From Nitrospira sp. (lineage in GTDB: Bacteria > Nitrospirota > Nitrospiria > Nitrospirales > Nitrospiraceae): a DNA stretch of 64,000 nucleotides. The position numbers were made by a program, and so were the translations under genes. Below are positions 41,235 through 51,356 of this stretch, in pieces. The stretch spans positions 23,791-87,790 of the forward strand of contig SPAW01000023.1 in assembly GCA_005239465.1 (NCBI GenBank), written 5' to 3'. The stretch's first letter is position 1. The number at the start of each line of letters is the position of its first letter. The notes beneath the pieces are model-generated. The model saw nothing but the letters and a program-made list of their open reading frames with translations, did no database searches and was not told the DNA's origin.

Positions 41235-42587
41235 ATGAGCGCTATAAACTCGCATGTGGTTATTCTGGTCGGCGCCGGGCCGGCAGGGATGGCAGTCGCC
41301 AGCACCCTATCAAAGGCTGGCCATGATGTGATTATTCTGAATCGGGACATCAAATTCGGTGGGTTGGCTGAATATGGGATTTTCCCAGCAAAATTCAAGC
41401 TCCGCGGCGGTCTCAAGAAGCAGTATTGGGAGTTGATCGAGCGACCGAACGTCCACTATTTTGGCAATGTATCGATCGGCAACGGCAAAGATCTCACGGT
41501 CGAAGAGGTTCGAAAACTTGGCGCCAGCGCGGTCGTGTTTTCTATCGGCGCGCAAGGGACCAAGGCGATCGGAGTGGAAGGAGACTCGGCCAAAGGTGTA
41601 TTCCATGCAAAGGATGTCGTGTATCACTTTAATCGGCTCCCTGGATTCGGCGATCGCCCGTTCGAGATGGGCAAGCACGTGGCCGTGATCGGGGCCGGCG
41701 ATGTGATGGTCGATATCGCGCACTGGTTGATTCGCTACAAGAAAGTCGAGCAGGTGACGGCCATCGTTCGACGCGGACCGTTCGAGCGCAAATACAATCC
41801 TAAAGAAATTCGTGCCGTCTGCGCCAATATGGACATCGAAGGAATCGAGAAAGAGTTCGAACGCATCAAGGACCGCCTTGTCGCGGTAGGCCAGAAGGTC
41901 GATGATGTTTTGAAGGGCTTGAAAGACGAATTTACCAAATGTGAGCCAAAGGTCAGCGACACCAGGATGGGATTCCAGTTCCTAGCCTCGCCGAAACGCA
42001 TACTTGTCGATGGGAACAATCGCGTGCGGGGTCTGGAGATAGAAGAAAATAAGCTTGAACCGAAGGGCGAAGATACGGCTGCGGTCGGGCTGAAACAATT
42101 CTATGAATTCCCCTGTGACGCCGTCATATTCGCGGTCGGCGACAAAGTCGATGAAACGGTAGGACTGCCCTATAAGAACGGATCGTTCGTCACTAATCCC
42201 AACATGACCGGGAACGATCCGGACGATGCATTGTTCCAGGCTTATGATGAGGCGACCGGCAAAGTTCTTGACGATGTGTTCTTAACCGGCTGGGCAAGGA
42301 AAGCGAGCGAAGGTCTCGTCGGTGTGGCAAAGCGAGACGGCGACTGGTGCGCGGAGGTCGTTGGACGATACCTCGCGACCAAGAGTGCAGGCAGCCAAGC
42401 CAAGGTCGTGCTGGATAAACTGCACACGATTTTGAAGAACTACAAGAGCTATCCGGTCGATGTGAAAGGGCTCCGAGCACTTGAAGCGGCGGAAAAAGGG
42501 CATGCCGGCGGGACCGACTATATTGGAGAGTTCAAATTCGCTACGAATCAAGAAATGCTGAGTTTGATCGAACGGGGCCGGAGGTAA
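41235..42587 (+). CDS. Ferredoxin-NADP reductase / GltD-like flavoprotein
   Basis: 450 residues. N-terminal FAD-binding ILVGAGPAGMAVASTLSKAG, then AEYGIFPAKFKLRGGL (in GltD-type oxidoreductases the GLxxYGIPxxK segment), an NADPH Rossmann site HVAVIGAGDVMVDIAHWLI, and a C-terminal FLTGWARKASEGLVGVAKRDGDW. The adrenodoxin-reductase type (FprA) and the GltB partner share this; no ferredoxin, GltB or iron-sulfur domain is adjacent. It would transfer electrons between NAD(P)H and an iron-sulfur protein. It has its own promoter. Confidence 0.82.
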   Translation: MSAINSHVVILVGAGPAGMAVASTLSKAGHDVIILNRDIKFGGLAEYGIFPAKFKLRGGLKKQYWELIERPNVHYFGNVSIGNGKDLTVEEVRKLGASAVVFSIGAQGTKAIGVEGDSAKGVFHAKDVVYHFNRLPGFGDRPFEMGKHVAVIGAGDVMVDIAHWLIRYKKVEQVTAIVRRGPFERKYNPKEIRAVCANMDIEGIEKEFERIKDRLVAVGQKVDDVLKGLKDEFTKCEPKVSDTRMGFQFLASPKRILVDGNNRVRGLEIEENKLEPKGEDTAAVGLKQFYEFPCDAVIFAVGDKVDETVGLPYKNGSFVTNPNMTGNDPDDALFQAYDEATGKVLDDVFLTGWARKASEGLVGVAKRDGDWCAEVVGRYLATKSAGSQAKVVLDKLHTILKNYKSYPVDVKGLRALEAAEKGHAGGTDYIGEFKFATNQEMLSLIERGRR

Positions 42588-42610
42588 GTTCAGCGTCGTT
42601 CACCTAGAAC

Positions 42611-43471
42611 TCAGCCGTCTCCCCATTTCAGTTTTTCTCGCAACACATCGTAGTAATGGCTTTCCGGAAACCGAATCAGTCTTGTCCGATGATCTGAGGC
42701 TTGAATCACAGCCGTATCACCCTGCGTCATTGCAATACCGACTTGTCCATCGAGCGTGACCATCGCCCCGTCGGCTTTGCTCGTTAACGTCACTTCAATT
42801 TCATCATTTCCCGGAACAATCAACGGCCGATGTGTCAGCGTATGCGGACAGATTGGTGTCAGAATCAGTGATTGCACGGCTGGATTAATAATAGGGCCGC
42901 CGGCCGATAGGGAATAGGCCGTGGATCCCGTCGGAGTACCGATGATCAAGCCGTCCCCCCGAAGATTCGTCACGAACTGACCCTGAATGGCGACTTTTAA
43001 TTCGATCATACGGGCCAGGGTGCCCTTGCTGATCACGACATCGTTGAGCACCACGCCCCGCGCTACTGTTTCTCCATGCCGATGGACATGTGTCTTCAGC
43101 ATAAGCCGCTCGTCGATGATAAAATCATTGGCGAACACACGATCGAGCGAGGGATACAGATTGTCCAGTCGGACCTCGGTTAAGAACCCGAGGCCGCCCA
43201 TGTTGACACCCAAGATCGGAATGCTTCGTTCTCCTGCCAGCCGCGCGGCATTGAGCATCGTCCCGTCGCCGCCTAAGACAAGCAGTACGTCGGCCTTGCC
43301 GGCCAGTTGCGTTTTTTGAACTCCATCCTGTTCACCCAGCAACGTCGCTGACGTAGTATCGAGAAGCACAACGATGCTCCGATCCCTAAGCCAGGTCACC
43401 ACTCCTTGCAGTGTGGTCTTGGCTTCAGGGAACTTCGGTTTGGTCAGAATCCCGACACTTTTGCTTTTCAT
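42611..43471 (-). CDS. nadK: NAD kinase
   Basis: 286 residues. VLLVLGGDGTMLNAARLA (GGDG), GVNMGGLGFLTEV, VVLNDVVISKG, LRGDGLIIGTPTGSTAYSLSAGGP (the family signature), and a C-terminal LDGQVGI. It phosphorylates NAD to NADP in the cytoplasm. It is convergent with the flavoprotein gene. Confidence 0.95.
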   Translation of the reverse strand: MKSKSVGILTKPKFPEAKTTLQGVVTWLRDRSIVVLLDTTSATLLGEQDGVQKTQLAGKADVLLVLGGDGTMLNAARLAGERSIPILGVNMGGLGFLTEVRLDNLYPSLDRVFANDFIIDERLMLKTHVHRHGETVARGVVLNDVVISKGTLARMIELKVAIQGQFVTNLRGDGLIIGTPTGSTAYSLSAGGPIINPAVQSLILTPICPHTLTHRPLIVPGNDEIEVTLTSKADGAMVTLDGQVGIAMTQGDTAVIQASDHRTRLIRFPESHYYDVLREKLKWGDG

Positions 43472-43576
43472 GAGTACCAGACTTAAGAACCAGCTAGAAG
43501 GTCCGGGATTGTATCGGGACGGTTCTTTTCATGTCAACGCGAGCGCTGCAAGTGCCTCATGCGTTCGAGAAAAGAA

Positions 43577-43605
43577 TTGACATCGCGGCTATGCTGAATT
43601 ATGTT
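43577..43605 (+). promoter_or_regulatory. Candidate distal promoter upstream of clpC
   Basis: TTGACA (43577-43582), 17 nt, TATGTT (43600-43605). Divergent from nadK. Confidence 0.45.
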
Positions 43606-43627
43606 GCCGTGACTTTTCTGCCCAACC

Positions 43628-43656
43628 TTGACTCTGAAGAGCGCTCTGGTTAGAAT
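43628..43656 (+). promoter_or_regulatory. Candidate proximal promoter of clpC
   Basis: TTGACT (43628-43633), 17 nt, TAGAAT (43651-43656). The leader would be about 60 nt, to ATG 43725. No CtsR or CIRCE operator was recognised. Confidence 0.6.
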
Positions 43657-43724
43657 AAGGCCAAGTTTTTCCATGGGTTTTGCTCGAACGTAGCCATTAC
43701 TCGCATCCACTAGAAGGAGGCAGG

Positions 43725-46151
43725 ATGTTCGAACGATTCACGGATAAAGGTCGAAAGATCATCATCCTCGCACGTGAGGAAGCCGAGCGGCACCAGAACG
43801 ATTACCTCGGGACTGAGCACCTCGTCTTGGCGATACTCCGTGAATCCGATGGCATCGCCCTCATGATTTTGAAAAAGATGGGGCTCTCCACAGAGCAGAT
43901 CCGCTTGGAAATCGAGCGCAATCTGCCGGGTGGAGGAACCACGATGACGTTCGGTGAAATCCCGTTCAGCCCGCGCGTAAAGAAAGTCATTGAATATGGG
44001 GTAGAGGAAGCTCGCCTTCTGGGTCACAACCATATCGGCAGCGAACATCTTCTCTTAGGTCTGCTCCGGGAAGAAGAGGGGATCGGCGGCAAAATCCTCC
44101 GCAGCCTGGGCGCCAACCTCCTGACCGCGAGGCAATTGACCGTGACCTTTCTCCGGAAGTCCGCTCCGCGTGAGCGCGACCGGAAGAGTAACACGCCGGC
44201 ACTCGACGAATTCGGGCGTGACCTGACCCAGCTTGCCCAAGAAGGTCAATTGGACCCGGTCATCGGCAGAGCCGACGAGATCGAGCGCGTGCTTCAGATC
44301 CTCAGCCGAAGAACCAAGAACAACCCCGTGCTCATCGGCGAATCCGGTGTCGGGAAAACGGCCATCGTCGAGGGACTCGCCCAGCGGATTGTCCAGTCGG
44401 AAGTTCCCGACAATCTTCTCTCCCGCCGTGTCATTGCGTTAGATCTCGGCTCACTCGTGGCCGGCACAAAATACCGGGGCCAGTTTGAAGAACGTCTCAA
44501 GGTCGTGATGAAGGAGATCGTTCAAGCCGGCAACATCATCATCTTCATTGATGAGCTCCACACGCTGGTGGGGGCCGGTGCCGCCGAAGGCTCGATCGAT
44601 GCCTCGAACATGCTCAAGCCCGCGCTTTCACGGGGCGAGATTCAGTGTATCGGGGCCACGACGTTGGACGAGTACCGCAAGCACATCGAAAAGGACGGCG
44701 CGTTGAAACGACGGTTCCAACCAATCCATGTTCAACCGCCCAACCTCGACGAAACCGTTCTTATCATTCAAGGACTACGGGACCGCTACGAAGAACATCA
44801 CGGTGTCGAAATCACGGAAGACGCCATCGTCGAAGCCGTCAAGCTGTCGGACCGGTACATCACTGACCGATTCCTGCCCGACAAGGCAATCGATTTGATC
44901 GACGAAACCGGTTCACGCGCAAAGCTTCAGACCTATGCTCTCCCTTCAGAGTTGAAAGCGCTGGAGCAAGAACTCAAAAAAATATCGCGCGAAAAGGAAC
45001 TATCGATTTCGATGCAGAATTTCGAAGAAGCCGTACGCCACCGCGAGGAGGAAGAGCGGTTGCGCAAGCTCCTGGACGAATCCAAACGGGAATGGAAAAA
45101 GAATCAGGAGAAGAACAAGCCGGTGATCGGCAAAGAAGACGTCGCGTATGTCGTCTCCAAGATGACCGGCATCCCGCTCTTCAAACTCGAAGAGGAAGAA
45201 TCCAATAAGCTGCTGCGCATGGAAGAATTTCTCCATAAACGAGTGGTCGGTCAGAACGAAGCAATCTCGGCAGTCGCTCGAGCTATTCGCCGTTCACGCG
45301 CGGGCTTAAAGGAAGCGCGGAAGCCTATCGGCTCGTTCATTTTCTTGGGCCCGACAGGCGTCGGGAAGACAGAACTTGCCAGAACGTTGGCTGAGTTCCT
45401 CTTCAACAGCGAAGATGCCCTGATTCGGGTCGATATGTCCGAGTATCAAGAGAAGTTTACCAGTTCCAGACTCTTTGGCGCCCCCCCGGGCTATGTGGGA
45501 TACGAGGAAGGCGGCCAGCTGACCGAGAAGGTTCGACGTCGACCCTATTCCGTCGTCCTATTCGATGAAATTGAAAAAGCGCATCCCGACATCTTCAACG
45601 TCTTGCTCCAAGTCTTGGACGACGGAGTGCTCACCGACAGCCTCGGACGAAAGATAGACTTCAAGAACACCGTCGTGATTATGACGTCCAACATCGGCAC
45701 CAAGATGATCCAGAAAGGCGTCTCCCTCGGCTTCCAAAGCACGGAAGGCGAAGCGGCGCGCCGTAAGAAAGAAGAAGTCATCGGAGAGCTTCGCAAGTCG
45801 TTTAGCCCGGAGTTCTTGAACCGGATCGACGAAATTGTGATCTTCCATCAGCTGGCGAAGGAACAGCTCTACGACATCCTTGATATCCTCCTCCGTGAGG
45901 TGAACCTCCGTCTCTTAGACAAGGGAATCGAGATCGAAGTCGACGACGAAGTCAAACAATGGCTCATTAAAGAAGGCTATGAGCCCCTGTACGGCGCCAG
46001 ACCCATGCGCCGGACCATCCAGCGCGCCATCGGTGACCCGCTCTCCGACGAGCTCATCAGGGGCCGTTTTAAGGAAAGCCGCAAGGTCAAGGTGGTGCTG
46101 CGAGATGGTGCCCCGGCCTTTGTCGAGCAAGAAGCGATGGCGGGAGTCTAG
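43725..46151 (+). CDS. clpC: ATP-dependent Clp protease ATPase subunit ClpC
   Basis: 808 residues from ATG 43725 ([20 protein letters not shown]), with AAGGAGG upstream. Two Clp N repeats, first AAA+ domain with [16 protein letters not shown] and [14 protein letters not shown], a UvrB/C-like middle segment ([19 protein letters not shown]), second AAA+ domain with [14 protein letters not shown], then [12 protein letters not shown] and a ClpB D2-small region. ClpC unfolds substrates for ClpP. The 45-nt upstream extension in frame is not conserved. It is followed by a terminator hairpin. Confidence 0.97.
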   Translation: MFERFTDKGRKIIILAREEAERHQNDYLGTEHLVLAILRESDGIALMILKKMGLSTEQIRLEIERNLPGGGTTMTFGEIPFSPRVKKVIEYGVEEARLLGHNHIGSEHLLLGLLREEEGIGGKILRSLGANLLTARQLTVTFLRKSAPRERDRKSNTPALDEFGRDLTQLAQEGQLDPVIGRADEIERVLQILSRRTKNNPVLIGESGVGKTAIVEGLAQRIVQSEVPDNLLSRRVIALDLGSLVAGTKYRGQFEERLKVVMKEIVQAGNIIIFIDELHTLVGAGAAEGSIDASNMLKPALSRGEIQCIGATTLDEYRKHIEKDGALKRRFQPIHVQPPNLDETVLIIQGLRDRYEEHHGVEITEDAIVEAVKLSDRYITDRFLPDKAIDLIDETGSRAKLQTYALPSELKALEQELKKISREKELSISMQNFEEAVRHREEEERLRKLLDESKREWKKNQEKNKPVIGKEDVAYVVSKMTGIPLFKLEEEESNKLLRMEEFLHKRVVGQNEAISAVARAIRRSRAGLKEARKPIGSFIFLGPTGVGKTELARTLAEFLFNSEDALIRVDMSEYQEKFTSSRLFGAPPGYVGYEEGGQLTEKVRRRPYSVVLFDEIEKAHPDIFNVLLQVLDDGVLTDSLGRKIDFKNTVVIMTSNIGTKMIQKGVSLGFQSTEGEAARRKKEEVIGELRKSFSPEFLNRIDEIVIFHQLAKEQLYDILDILLREVNLRLLDKGIEIEVDDEVKQWLIKEGYEPLYGARPMRRTIQRAIGDPLSDELIRGRFKESRKVKVVLRDGAPAFVEQEAMAGV

Positions 46152-46198
46152 CCACCACTCGTGGTCATACCAACATACCCTCACCATGCAACTGTCAG

Positions 46199-46229
46199 CG
46201 ACCCCTGCGGTGAACAGCCGCAGGGGTCG
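46199..46229 (+). terminator. Perfect 12-bp hairpin after clpC
   Basis: CGACCCCTGCGG / CCGCAGGGGTCG with a TGAACAG loop and TGTCGTTT after it. The T-run is weak, but the symmetry is complete and it lies 47 nt after the stop. Confidence 0.7.
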
Positions 46230-46268
46230 TGTCGTTTCGACTACAGCATGCTCCGCCTGTAACAACCT

Positions 46269-47342
46269 ATGCTCCAAACCCGTGGGCCAAGACCTCAGAC
46301 CAGCGCCGGATGGCAACCTCGCCCAATCCTTGGGATTGAATCCTCGTGCGACGAAACGGCCGCTGCCGTCCTCGACGGTAAGGGACAGATACTCTCGAAC
46401 GTAATCTCCTCTCAAATTGCTGTCCATGCGAAATTCGGTGGTGTCGTGCCCGAACTGGCGGCCCGTGCCCATCTGGGCATGATCGACATGGTGGTGAACG
46501 ACGCACTCGCTCAGTCACGTCTTATGAAGAATAACCTTGGCGCAGTTGCCGTTACCCGAGGCCCTGGATTGGCTGGAGCTCTCTTGGTTGGGGTGAACTA
46601 CGCCAAAGCATTGAGCTACGGTTTAGGCATTCCATTGGTCGGCGTCAACCATCTGGAAGGTCATATTGCCTCCGCCTGGCTTGCCGACCCGACATTCCCA
46701 CTGCCCTGTATCGTCCTGGTCGTGTCCGGTGGCCACACCCACTTGTATCGGCGGGAGACAGATGGGCGCTGCGCATTGCTCGGCTGCACCCGAGACGATG
46801 CCGCCGGCGAAGCTTTCGACAAGGGAGCACAGATGCTCGGACTGGAGTACCCCGGAGGACCGGCAATTGACCGACTCGCTCGGCAGGGCAACCCCGTGTC
46901 GATCTCTTTTCCACGCTTCCAATTGCGAAGGAACAATCTGGAGTTCAGCTTTAGCGGTCTAAAAACGTCCTTACTTTATAAACTGCGTGACATGAACACT
47001 CCGGATCGAGCCGAGCAGACTGCCGATCTGGCCGCAGGCTATCAGGAAGCCATCGTCCAAGTCTTAGTAGCAACGGCTTTCACAGCCCTTACCCAAACAG
47101 GACTTTCCGCGCTCGCCGTCGTGGGAGGGGTCTCCGCAAACTCCCGGTTGCGTGCGCTACTTAAAGAACGCGCCGAGCGAGAGGGGATCCGTCTGGCATT
47201 GCCGCCAATGGCCTATTGCACGGACAATGCGGCCATGATTGCGTCTGCCGGTCGACACGCACTCTTGACCGATCTCCAATCAATTCGCGATCTCGATATT
47301 CAACCAACTCTTTACATTGAGCCCATACACACGCCTGCCTAA
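46269..47342 (+). CDS. tsaD: tRNA N6-adenosine threonylcarbamoyltransferase TsaD
   Basis: 357 residues. ILGIESSCDETAAAVLDG, FGGVVPELAARAHLGMI with metal-binding His (H/xxH pattern), GPGLAGALLVGVNYAKALS, VGVNHLEGHIASAWL, VSGGHTHLYR, GEAFDKGAQMLGLEYPGG, FSFSGLKTSLLYKL and VGGVSANSRLR. It forms t6A in ANN-decoding tRNAs with TsaB, TsaE and TsaC. The first ~18 residues are unconserved, so a later start is possible. The hflX start is 17 bp downstream. Confidence 0.95.
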   Translation: MLQTRGPRPQTSAGWQPRPILGIESSCDETAAAVLDGKGQILSNVISSQIAVHAKFGGVVPELAARAHLGMIDMVVNDALAQSRLMKNNLGAVAVTRGPGLAGALLVGVNYAKALSYGLGIPLVGVNHLEGHIASAWLADPTFPLPCIVLVVSGGHTHLYRRETDGRCALLGCTRDDAAGEAFDKGAQMLGLEYPGGPAIDRLARQGNPVSISFPRFQLRRNNLEFSFSGLKTSLLYKLRDMNTPDRAEQTADLAAGYQEAIVQVLVATAFTALTQTGLSALAVVGGVSANSRLRALLKERAEREGIRLALPPMAYCTDNAAMIASAGRHALLTDLQSIRDLDIQPTLYIEPIHTPA

Positions 47343-47358
47343 CTAAAGGAGACCACCC

Positions 47359-49053
47359 ATTCCTGAAATCCATGGCCAGATCATAGGACTTCGCACCAGT
47401 CAGGTGGCGGCTGTTGAACGGCTATACCGACGCCGTGTGCCGCATGACAAAATCCTCTCTCCAGAGCTGGCCAAAACGATGTGTCAGCTTACACTCGACA
47501 TCCGCCGCTCCATTGCCGTTCTGTTAACACGCCGCGGCCTGGTGCAAGAAATTATCGTGGGAACGGATCTCTCACTGTCCCCCACTACGTTAACAAAGTT
47601 CCGTGCCGGCCCCCGTTCATTAAGAGGGCTGAGGCTGATCAGGACGCAACTGCATGACCAACCGTTGAGTCAAGAATCCTTGACGGACCTCGCGTTTCTG
47701 CGCCTGGATCTGATCGGGACGCTCTCCGTATCACCGGATGGGAACCCCGGCCATTTGTACCTCGCTCATCTTCTGCCGCCGAATGGAACCGGCCAGCTTT
47801 TCAAAATCCTCAAGACCACTCCGTTCCACCATTGCTCGATGCCATTCGATAGTTTCATCGCAGAACTGGAAGCAGAGGTGCAGTCGGCACGCGCCCATCA
47901 TGCCGTCAAGGACGCCACCGAATCGGCGATTTTGGTCAGCGCCTCACCACAGGGGCGCGCCGAGCAGGAGGAGCGCCTCGTCGAACTTACCGAGCTTGCG
48001 ACCTCAGCCGAGGTGACGGTCATCGACCGCATGGCGCAACGCACGGCAGACGGCCATCAGCGATACCTGCTGGGAAGCGGAAAATTAAAGGAGGTTCTGA
48101 TACAGACACTCCATAAGGGCGCTGATATGGTGATCTTCGATCAGACACTGTCGCCGGCCCAATCACGCGCGATCGCGGAAATGACCGATATTAAGGTGAT
48201 CGACCGTACCCAACTCATTCTCGATATCTTTGCCAGGCGGGCGCACAGCCGGGAGGGGAAAGTGCAAGTTGAATTGGCTCAATTGCGCTATCTGCTGCCT
48301 AGGCTGTCCGGTAAAGGCACTCAGCTTTCACGGCTCGGTGGCGGTATCGGGACTCGTGGCCCCGGCGAAACGAAACTGGAAACCGATCGACGGCGAATTC
48401 GAGACCGAATCACGCATCTTGAACGCGAGCTCACTCACTTTGCCCGTCACCAAGACCAGCGCCGTGCGCGTCGGGGAAGGCATGGCCTACCGGTCATTTC
48501 CCTGGTCGGATACACGAACGCCGGGAAATCCACGCTCCTCAACGTGCTGACCAAGAGCCACGTCTCGGCGGAAAATCGGGTGTTTGAAACACTGGATACC
48601 ACCAGCCGTCGACTCCGATTTCCACAAGACCGCGAGGTCATCATTACCGATACCGTCGGATTTATTCGAGACCTCCCCAAAGAACTGGTCGGTGCATTTC
48701 GCACCACATTGGAAGAATTGCGCGAGGCCGACCTGCTGCTCCACGTCGTGGATGCCAGCGCAGCCGACATCACTGTGCAAATTACCGCCGTCACTGCCAT
48801 TCTCCAGGAACTTGACTTGGACACTATTCCCCGCATGCTGGTCTTCAACAAATGCGATCGACTGCCAACCCATCAAATAGAGCCGCTCTGCCGTCGCTAC
48901 CATGCGATCGGTATCTCTGCGCTCCAGCCGGCGACACTGCGTCCACTCCTTACCGAACTGGCAACACACGTTCAGTCCCTTACGGCAGGGCGCGGGGGGT
49001 CTTTTAATTCGCCGACTCAGGACGACACGCTGATACTTGCATCTCGTTCGTAA
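47359..49053 (+). CDS. hflX: GTPase HflX, apparently with an ATT start codon
   Basis: 564 residues from ATT 47359. The G domain at residues 375-500 holds VGYTNAGKSTLLNVLTK, DTTSRRLRF, TDTVGFIRDLPKELV and VFNKCDRL; N-terminal HflX domain 190-360 with YLLGSGKLKEV and GGIGTRGPGETKLETDRR. The start is argued as follows: AAAGGAG at 47345-47351 is 7 nt before ATT 47359. The reading frame from there (IPEIHGQIIGLRTSQ) looks like the conserved N-terminus of HflX from relatives (usually MPEIHG-like, from memory). The next in-frame GTG (47404) lacks a good Shine-Dalgarno and removes this part. HflX rescues stalled or heat-damaged ribosomes. Confidence 0.9.
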   Translation: MPEIHGQIIGLRTSQVAAVERLYRRRVPHDKILSPELAKTMCQLTLDIRRSIAVLLTRRGLVQEIIVGTDLSLSPTTLTKFRAGPRSLRGLRLIRTQLHDQPLSQESLTDLAFLRLDLIGTLSVSPDGNPGHLYLAHLLPPNGTGQLFKILKTTPFHHCSMPFDSFIAELEAEVQSARAHHAVKDATESAILVSASPQGRAEQEERLVELTELATSAEVTVIDRMAQRTADGHQRYLLGSGKLKEVLIQTLHKGADMVIFDQTLSPAQSRAIAEMTDIKVIDRTQLILDIFARRAHSREGKVQVELAQLRYLLPRLSGKGTQLSRLGGGIGTRGPGETKLETDRRRIRDRITHLERELTHFARHQDQRRARRGRHGLPVISLVGYTNAGKSTLLNVLTKSHVSAENRVFETLDTTSRRLRFPQDREVIITDTVGFIRDLPKELVGAFRTTLEELREADLLLHVVDASAADITVQITAVTAILQELDLDTIPRMLVFNKCDRLPTHQIEPLCRRYHAIGISALQPATLRPLLTELATHVQSLTAGRGGSFNSPTQDDTLILASRS

Positions 49054-49078
49054 CCGCTGCACAATCATCCCAGCCGCG

Positions 49079-49741
49079 ATGACGTCTCGAATAAACCGTC
49101 TCCCACACACCGCTGATCGCCCACCACGCATCGCCGCGATTCTGCACCGAGCCATGCCGACCGCAGAAATGGAGCTGACGCATCGCTCTCCATGGGAACT
49201 CCTTGTTGCCACTATCCTCTCCGCCCAATGTACCGACCAACGCGTGAATCAAGTCACGCCGGCCTTATTTAAGCGATACCGTACCCCGCTTGAATTTGCT
49301 CAGGCAAAGCCCGGAGAACTGGAAGGGCTGATCAAGTCGACCGGATTCTATAAGAACAAAGCGAAACACTTGATAGGGTGCGGACGGGTCATCGCCGAAC
49401 GTTTCAATGGCCAAGTTCCATCGACTATGGACGAATTGACCTCGATTCCCGGAGTCGGGCGCAAGACGGCCAACGTCATCATGGGTACTGCCTTCGACAA
49501 ACCGGCTGTCGTCGTCGACACCCATGTGAAACGCGTGGCCAACCGATTAGGCCTGACTCGCTCGAACGACCCCGAGAGGATTGAAAGCGAACTTCAGCGA
49601 ACATTCCCTCAAGAGCAATGGACAGTCGTTTCACAACGGCTGTTACTCCATGGCCGGTATGTCTGCCTCGCCCGCACACCCAAATGCGGAACCTGCGCGT
49701 TGTACGACGTATGTCATTGGAAAGGAAAACAACGGCGATGA
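49079..49741 (+). CDS. nth: Endonuclease III
   Basis: 220 residues from ATG 49079 (an earlier TTG at 49037 is in frame). Helix-hairpin-helix LTSIPGVGRKTANVIMG with catalytic Lys, VVDTHVKRVANRLGL with catalytic Asp, and a 4Fe-4S cluster C-x6-C-x2-C-x5-C at the end (CLARTPKCGTCALYDVC). It removes oxidised pyrimidines. It overlaps yicC by 4 bp (ATGA). Confidence 0.95.
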   Translation: MTSRINRLPHTADRPPRIAAILHRAMPTAEMELTHRSPWELLVATILSAQCTDQRVNQVTPALFKRYRTPLEFAQAKPGELEGLIKSTGFYKNKAKHLIGCGRVIAERFNGQVPSTMDELTSIPGVGRKTANVIMGTAFDKPAVVVDTHVKRVANRLGLTRSNDPERIESELQRTFPQEQWTVVSQRLLLHGRYVCLARTPKCGTCALYDVCHWKGKQRR

Positions 49742-50616
49742 TCAAGAGTATGACGGGATTCGGCAGGCGACAAGGCACCTGGCTGGACGGCACAGTCACC
49801 GTTGAAGTCCGCTCGGTGAACCACCGGTTTCTGGAGAGCGCAATCCGCTTGCCGAAGTCGATGGGCAGCCTCGAAGAGTCATTCAAGAAGGCCATCCAAG
49901 AACGTTGTACGCGGGGTCGTGTAGATCTGGTGGTGCTCTTCCAGGGGGGACGCGGAGGCGTGCGCGCTCTCCAACTTGACGCTGGGTTGGCGAAACAGTA
50001 CCATCAGGCCCTCCGCACCCTCCAACGCACCTTAAAGCTTGGGGGTTCCATCGACATCGGACTCGTAGCAGGGTTTCGCGATATCATCGCCCTTTCGGAT
50101 CAGCCGGTGGATGATCCGAAGCTCACGAAGCTTGTGGAAAGGCTTGGTCTGCAGGCGTTGCATGATCTAGCCAAGATGCGGAAAAAGGAAGGGACGCTGC
50201 TTGCCCATGACATCCTGAGTCGTATCAATACGCTCAAGGAATTGAAGGGGCAAGTGGCAGGACGAGCGCCTGCGGTGGGGCAAGAGACGTTTGATCGGAT
50301 GAAGGCTCGGGTAGAGAAGCTGCTGGGCGGCGAGATCCCAGACCTTCCCAGGCTCCACCAGGAATTGGGGCTCTATGCAGATCGGTGCGACATTACGGAA
50401 GAATTGGTCAGATTGGACGCGCATGTGGTACAGTTTCAACATACGGTACACAGCGTCGAGTCGGTCGGAAAAACGTTGGATTTTCTCCTCCAGGAAATGG
50501 GTCGGGAGGTCAATACCATTGGATCGAAAGCCAACGATGCTACGATCACGGCGGCTGTCGTCCAAATGAAGACCGAACTCGAGCGCATTCGAGAACAAGT
50601 GCAGAACGTGGAATGA
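49738..50616 (+). CDS. yicC: YicC-family protein (putative endoribonuclease)
   Basis: 292 residues from ATG 49738. N-terminal MIKSMTGFGRRQG, VEVRSVNHRFLESAIRLP, RGRVDLVVLFQGG, and the C-terminal DUF1732 part HVVQFQHTVHS...GKTLDFLLQEMGREVNTIGSKA. Members process or degrade RNA or regulate it. It overlaps nth (ATGA) and gmk (ATGA), an unusual tight series. Confidence 0.93.
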   Translation: MIKSMTGFGRRQGTWLDGTVTVEVRSVNHRFLESAIRLPKSMGSLEESFKKAIQERCTRGRVDLVVLFQGGRGGVRALQLDAGLAKQYHQALRTLQRTLKLGGSIDIGLVAGFRDIIALSDQPVDDPKLTKLVERLGLQALHDLAKMRKKEGTLLAHDILSRINTLKELKGQVAGRAPAVGQETFDRMKARVEKLLGGEIPDLPRLHQELGLYADRCDITEELVRLDAHVVQFQHTVHSVESVGKTLDFLLQEMGREVNTIGSKANDATITAAVVQMKTELERIREQVQNVE

Positions 50617-51356
50617 CCACTGCAATGACCACAAGCAGCCTCCCGTCGGGTCCTGCTCAAGGCCACCATAGCTCAGAGCGTCGGGGTATCCTCTTTATTA
50701 TTTCGGCCCCCTCTGGAACGGGGAAGACCACCCTTTGCAAACAGATCGCGGCATCCGTATCGGGACTCTGGCATTCCGTGTCCTACACCACCAGAAAGCC
50801 CCGTCTAGGAGAAGAAAGTGGACGTGAGTACTTCTTTATCGAGGAAAAAGCGTTCCAGGACATGGTCGCGCGCAATGAATTCATGGAATATGCGCACGTC
50901 TACGGCAACTGGTACGGAACCCCTCGCAAAGCGTTGATGGACAAGATGGAGCAGGGGATCGACGTTTTGCTGGAGATCGATGTGCAGGGTGCGCTCCAGA
51001 TCAAGAAGAAATTTGAGGACGCGGTCTATATTTTCATTCTCCCCCCATCAATGGACACGCTGCGCACTCGACTCCAATGCCGAGCCTCAGACTCCCAGGA
51101 AGAAATCCTACGCCGCCTGCAAAAAGTGAAGGAAGAAGTATGGAGCTTCCGCGAATACTATTACATCGTTCGCAACGACGATCTGGCGCAGTCCCTCCGT
51201 GAACTACAAAGCATCTTCCTTGCGGAGCGGCTCAAGACCAAGCGGCTGGACATGAACTGGCTCGAACAGAATTTTATCCTCGACAAAGATACAAAACAGA
51301 CAGATCGGGAAACCTCAACCACCAAAACAGCAGGGAGCGCTGGCCACCATGATTGA
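50613..51356 (+). CDS. gmk: Guanylate kinase
   Basis: 247 residues from ATG 50613. P-loop IISAPSGTGKTTLCKQI, WHSVSYTTRKPRLGEESGREYFFIEE, MEYAHVYGNWYGTP, EIDVQGALQIKKKF, and the C-terminal helix. GMP + ATP to GDP + ADP. The end has a basic/Thr-rich tail beyond the usual length. It overlaps the yicC stop and the rpoZ start. Confidence 0.96.
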   Translation: MTTAMTTSSLPSGPAQGHHSSERRGILFIISAPSGTGKTTLCKQIAASVSGLWHSVSYTTRKPRLGEESGREYFFIEEKAFQDMVARNEFMEYAHVYGNWYGTPRKALMDKMEQGIDVLLEIDVQGALQIKKKFEDAVYIFILPPSMDTLRTRLQCRASDSQEEILRRLQKVKEEVWSFREYYYIVRNDDLAQSLRELQSIFLAERLKTKRLDMNWLEQNFILDKDTKQTDRETSTTKTAGSAGHHD

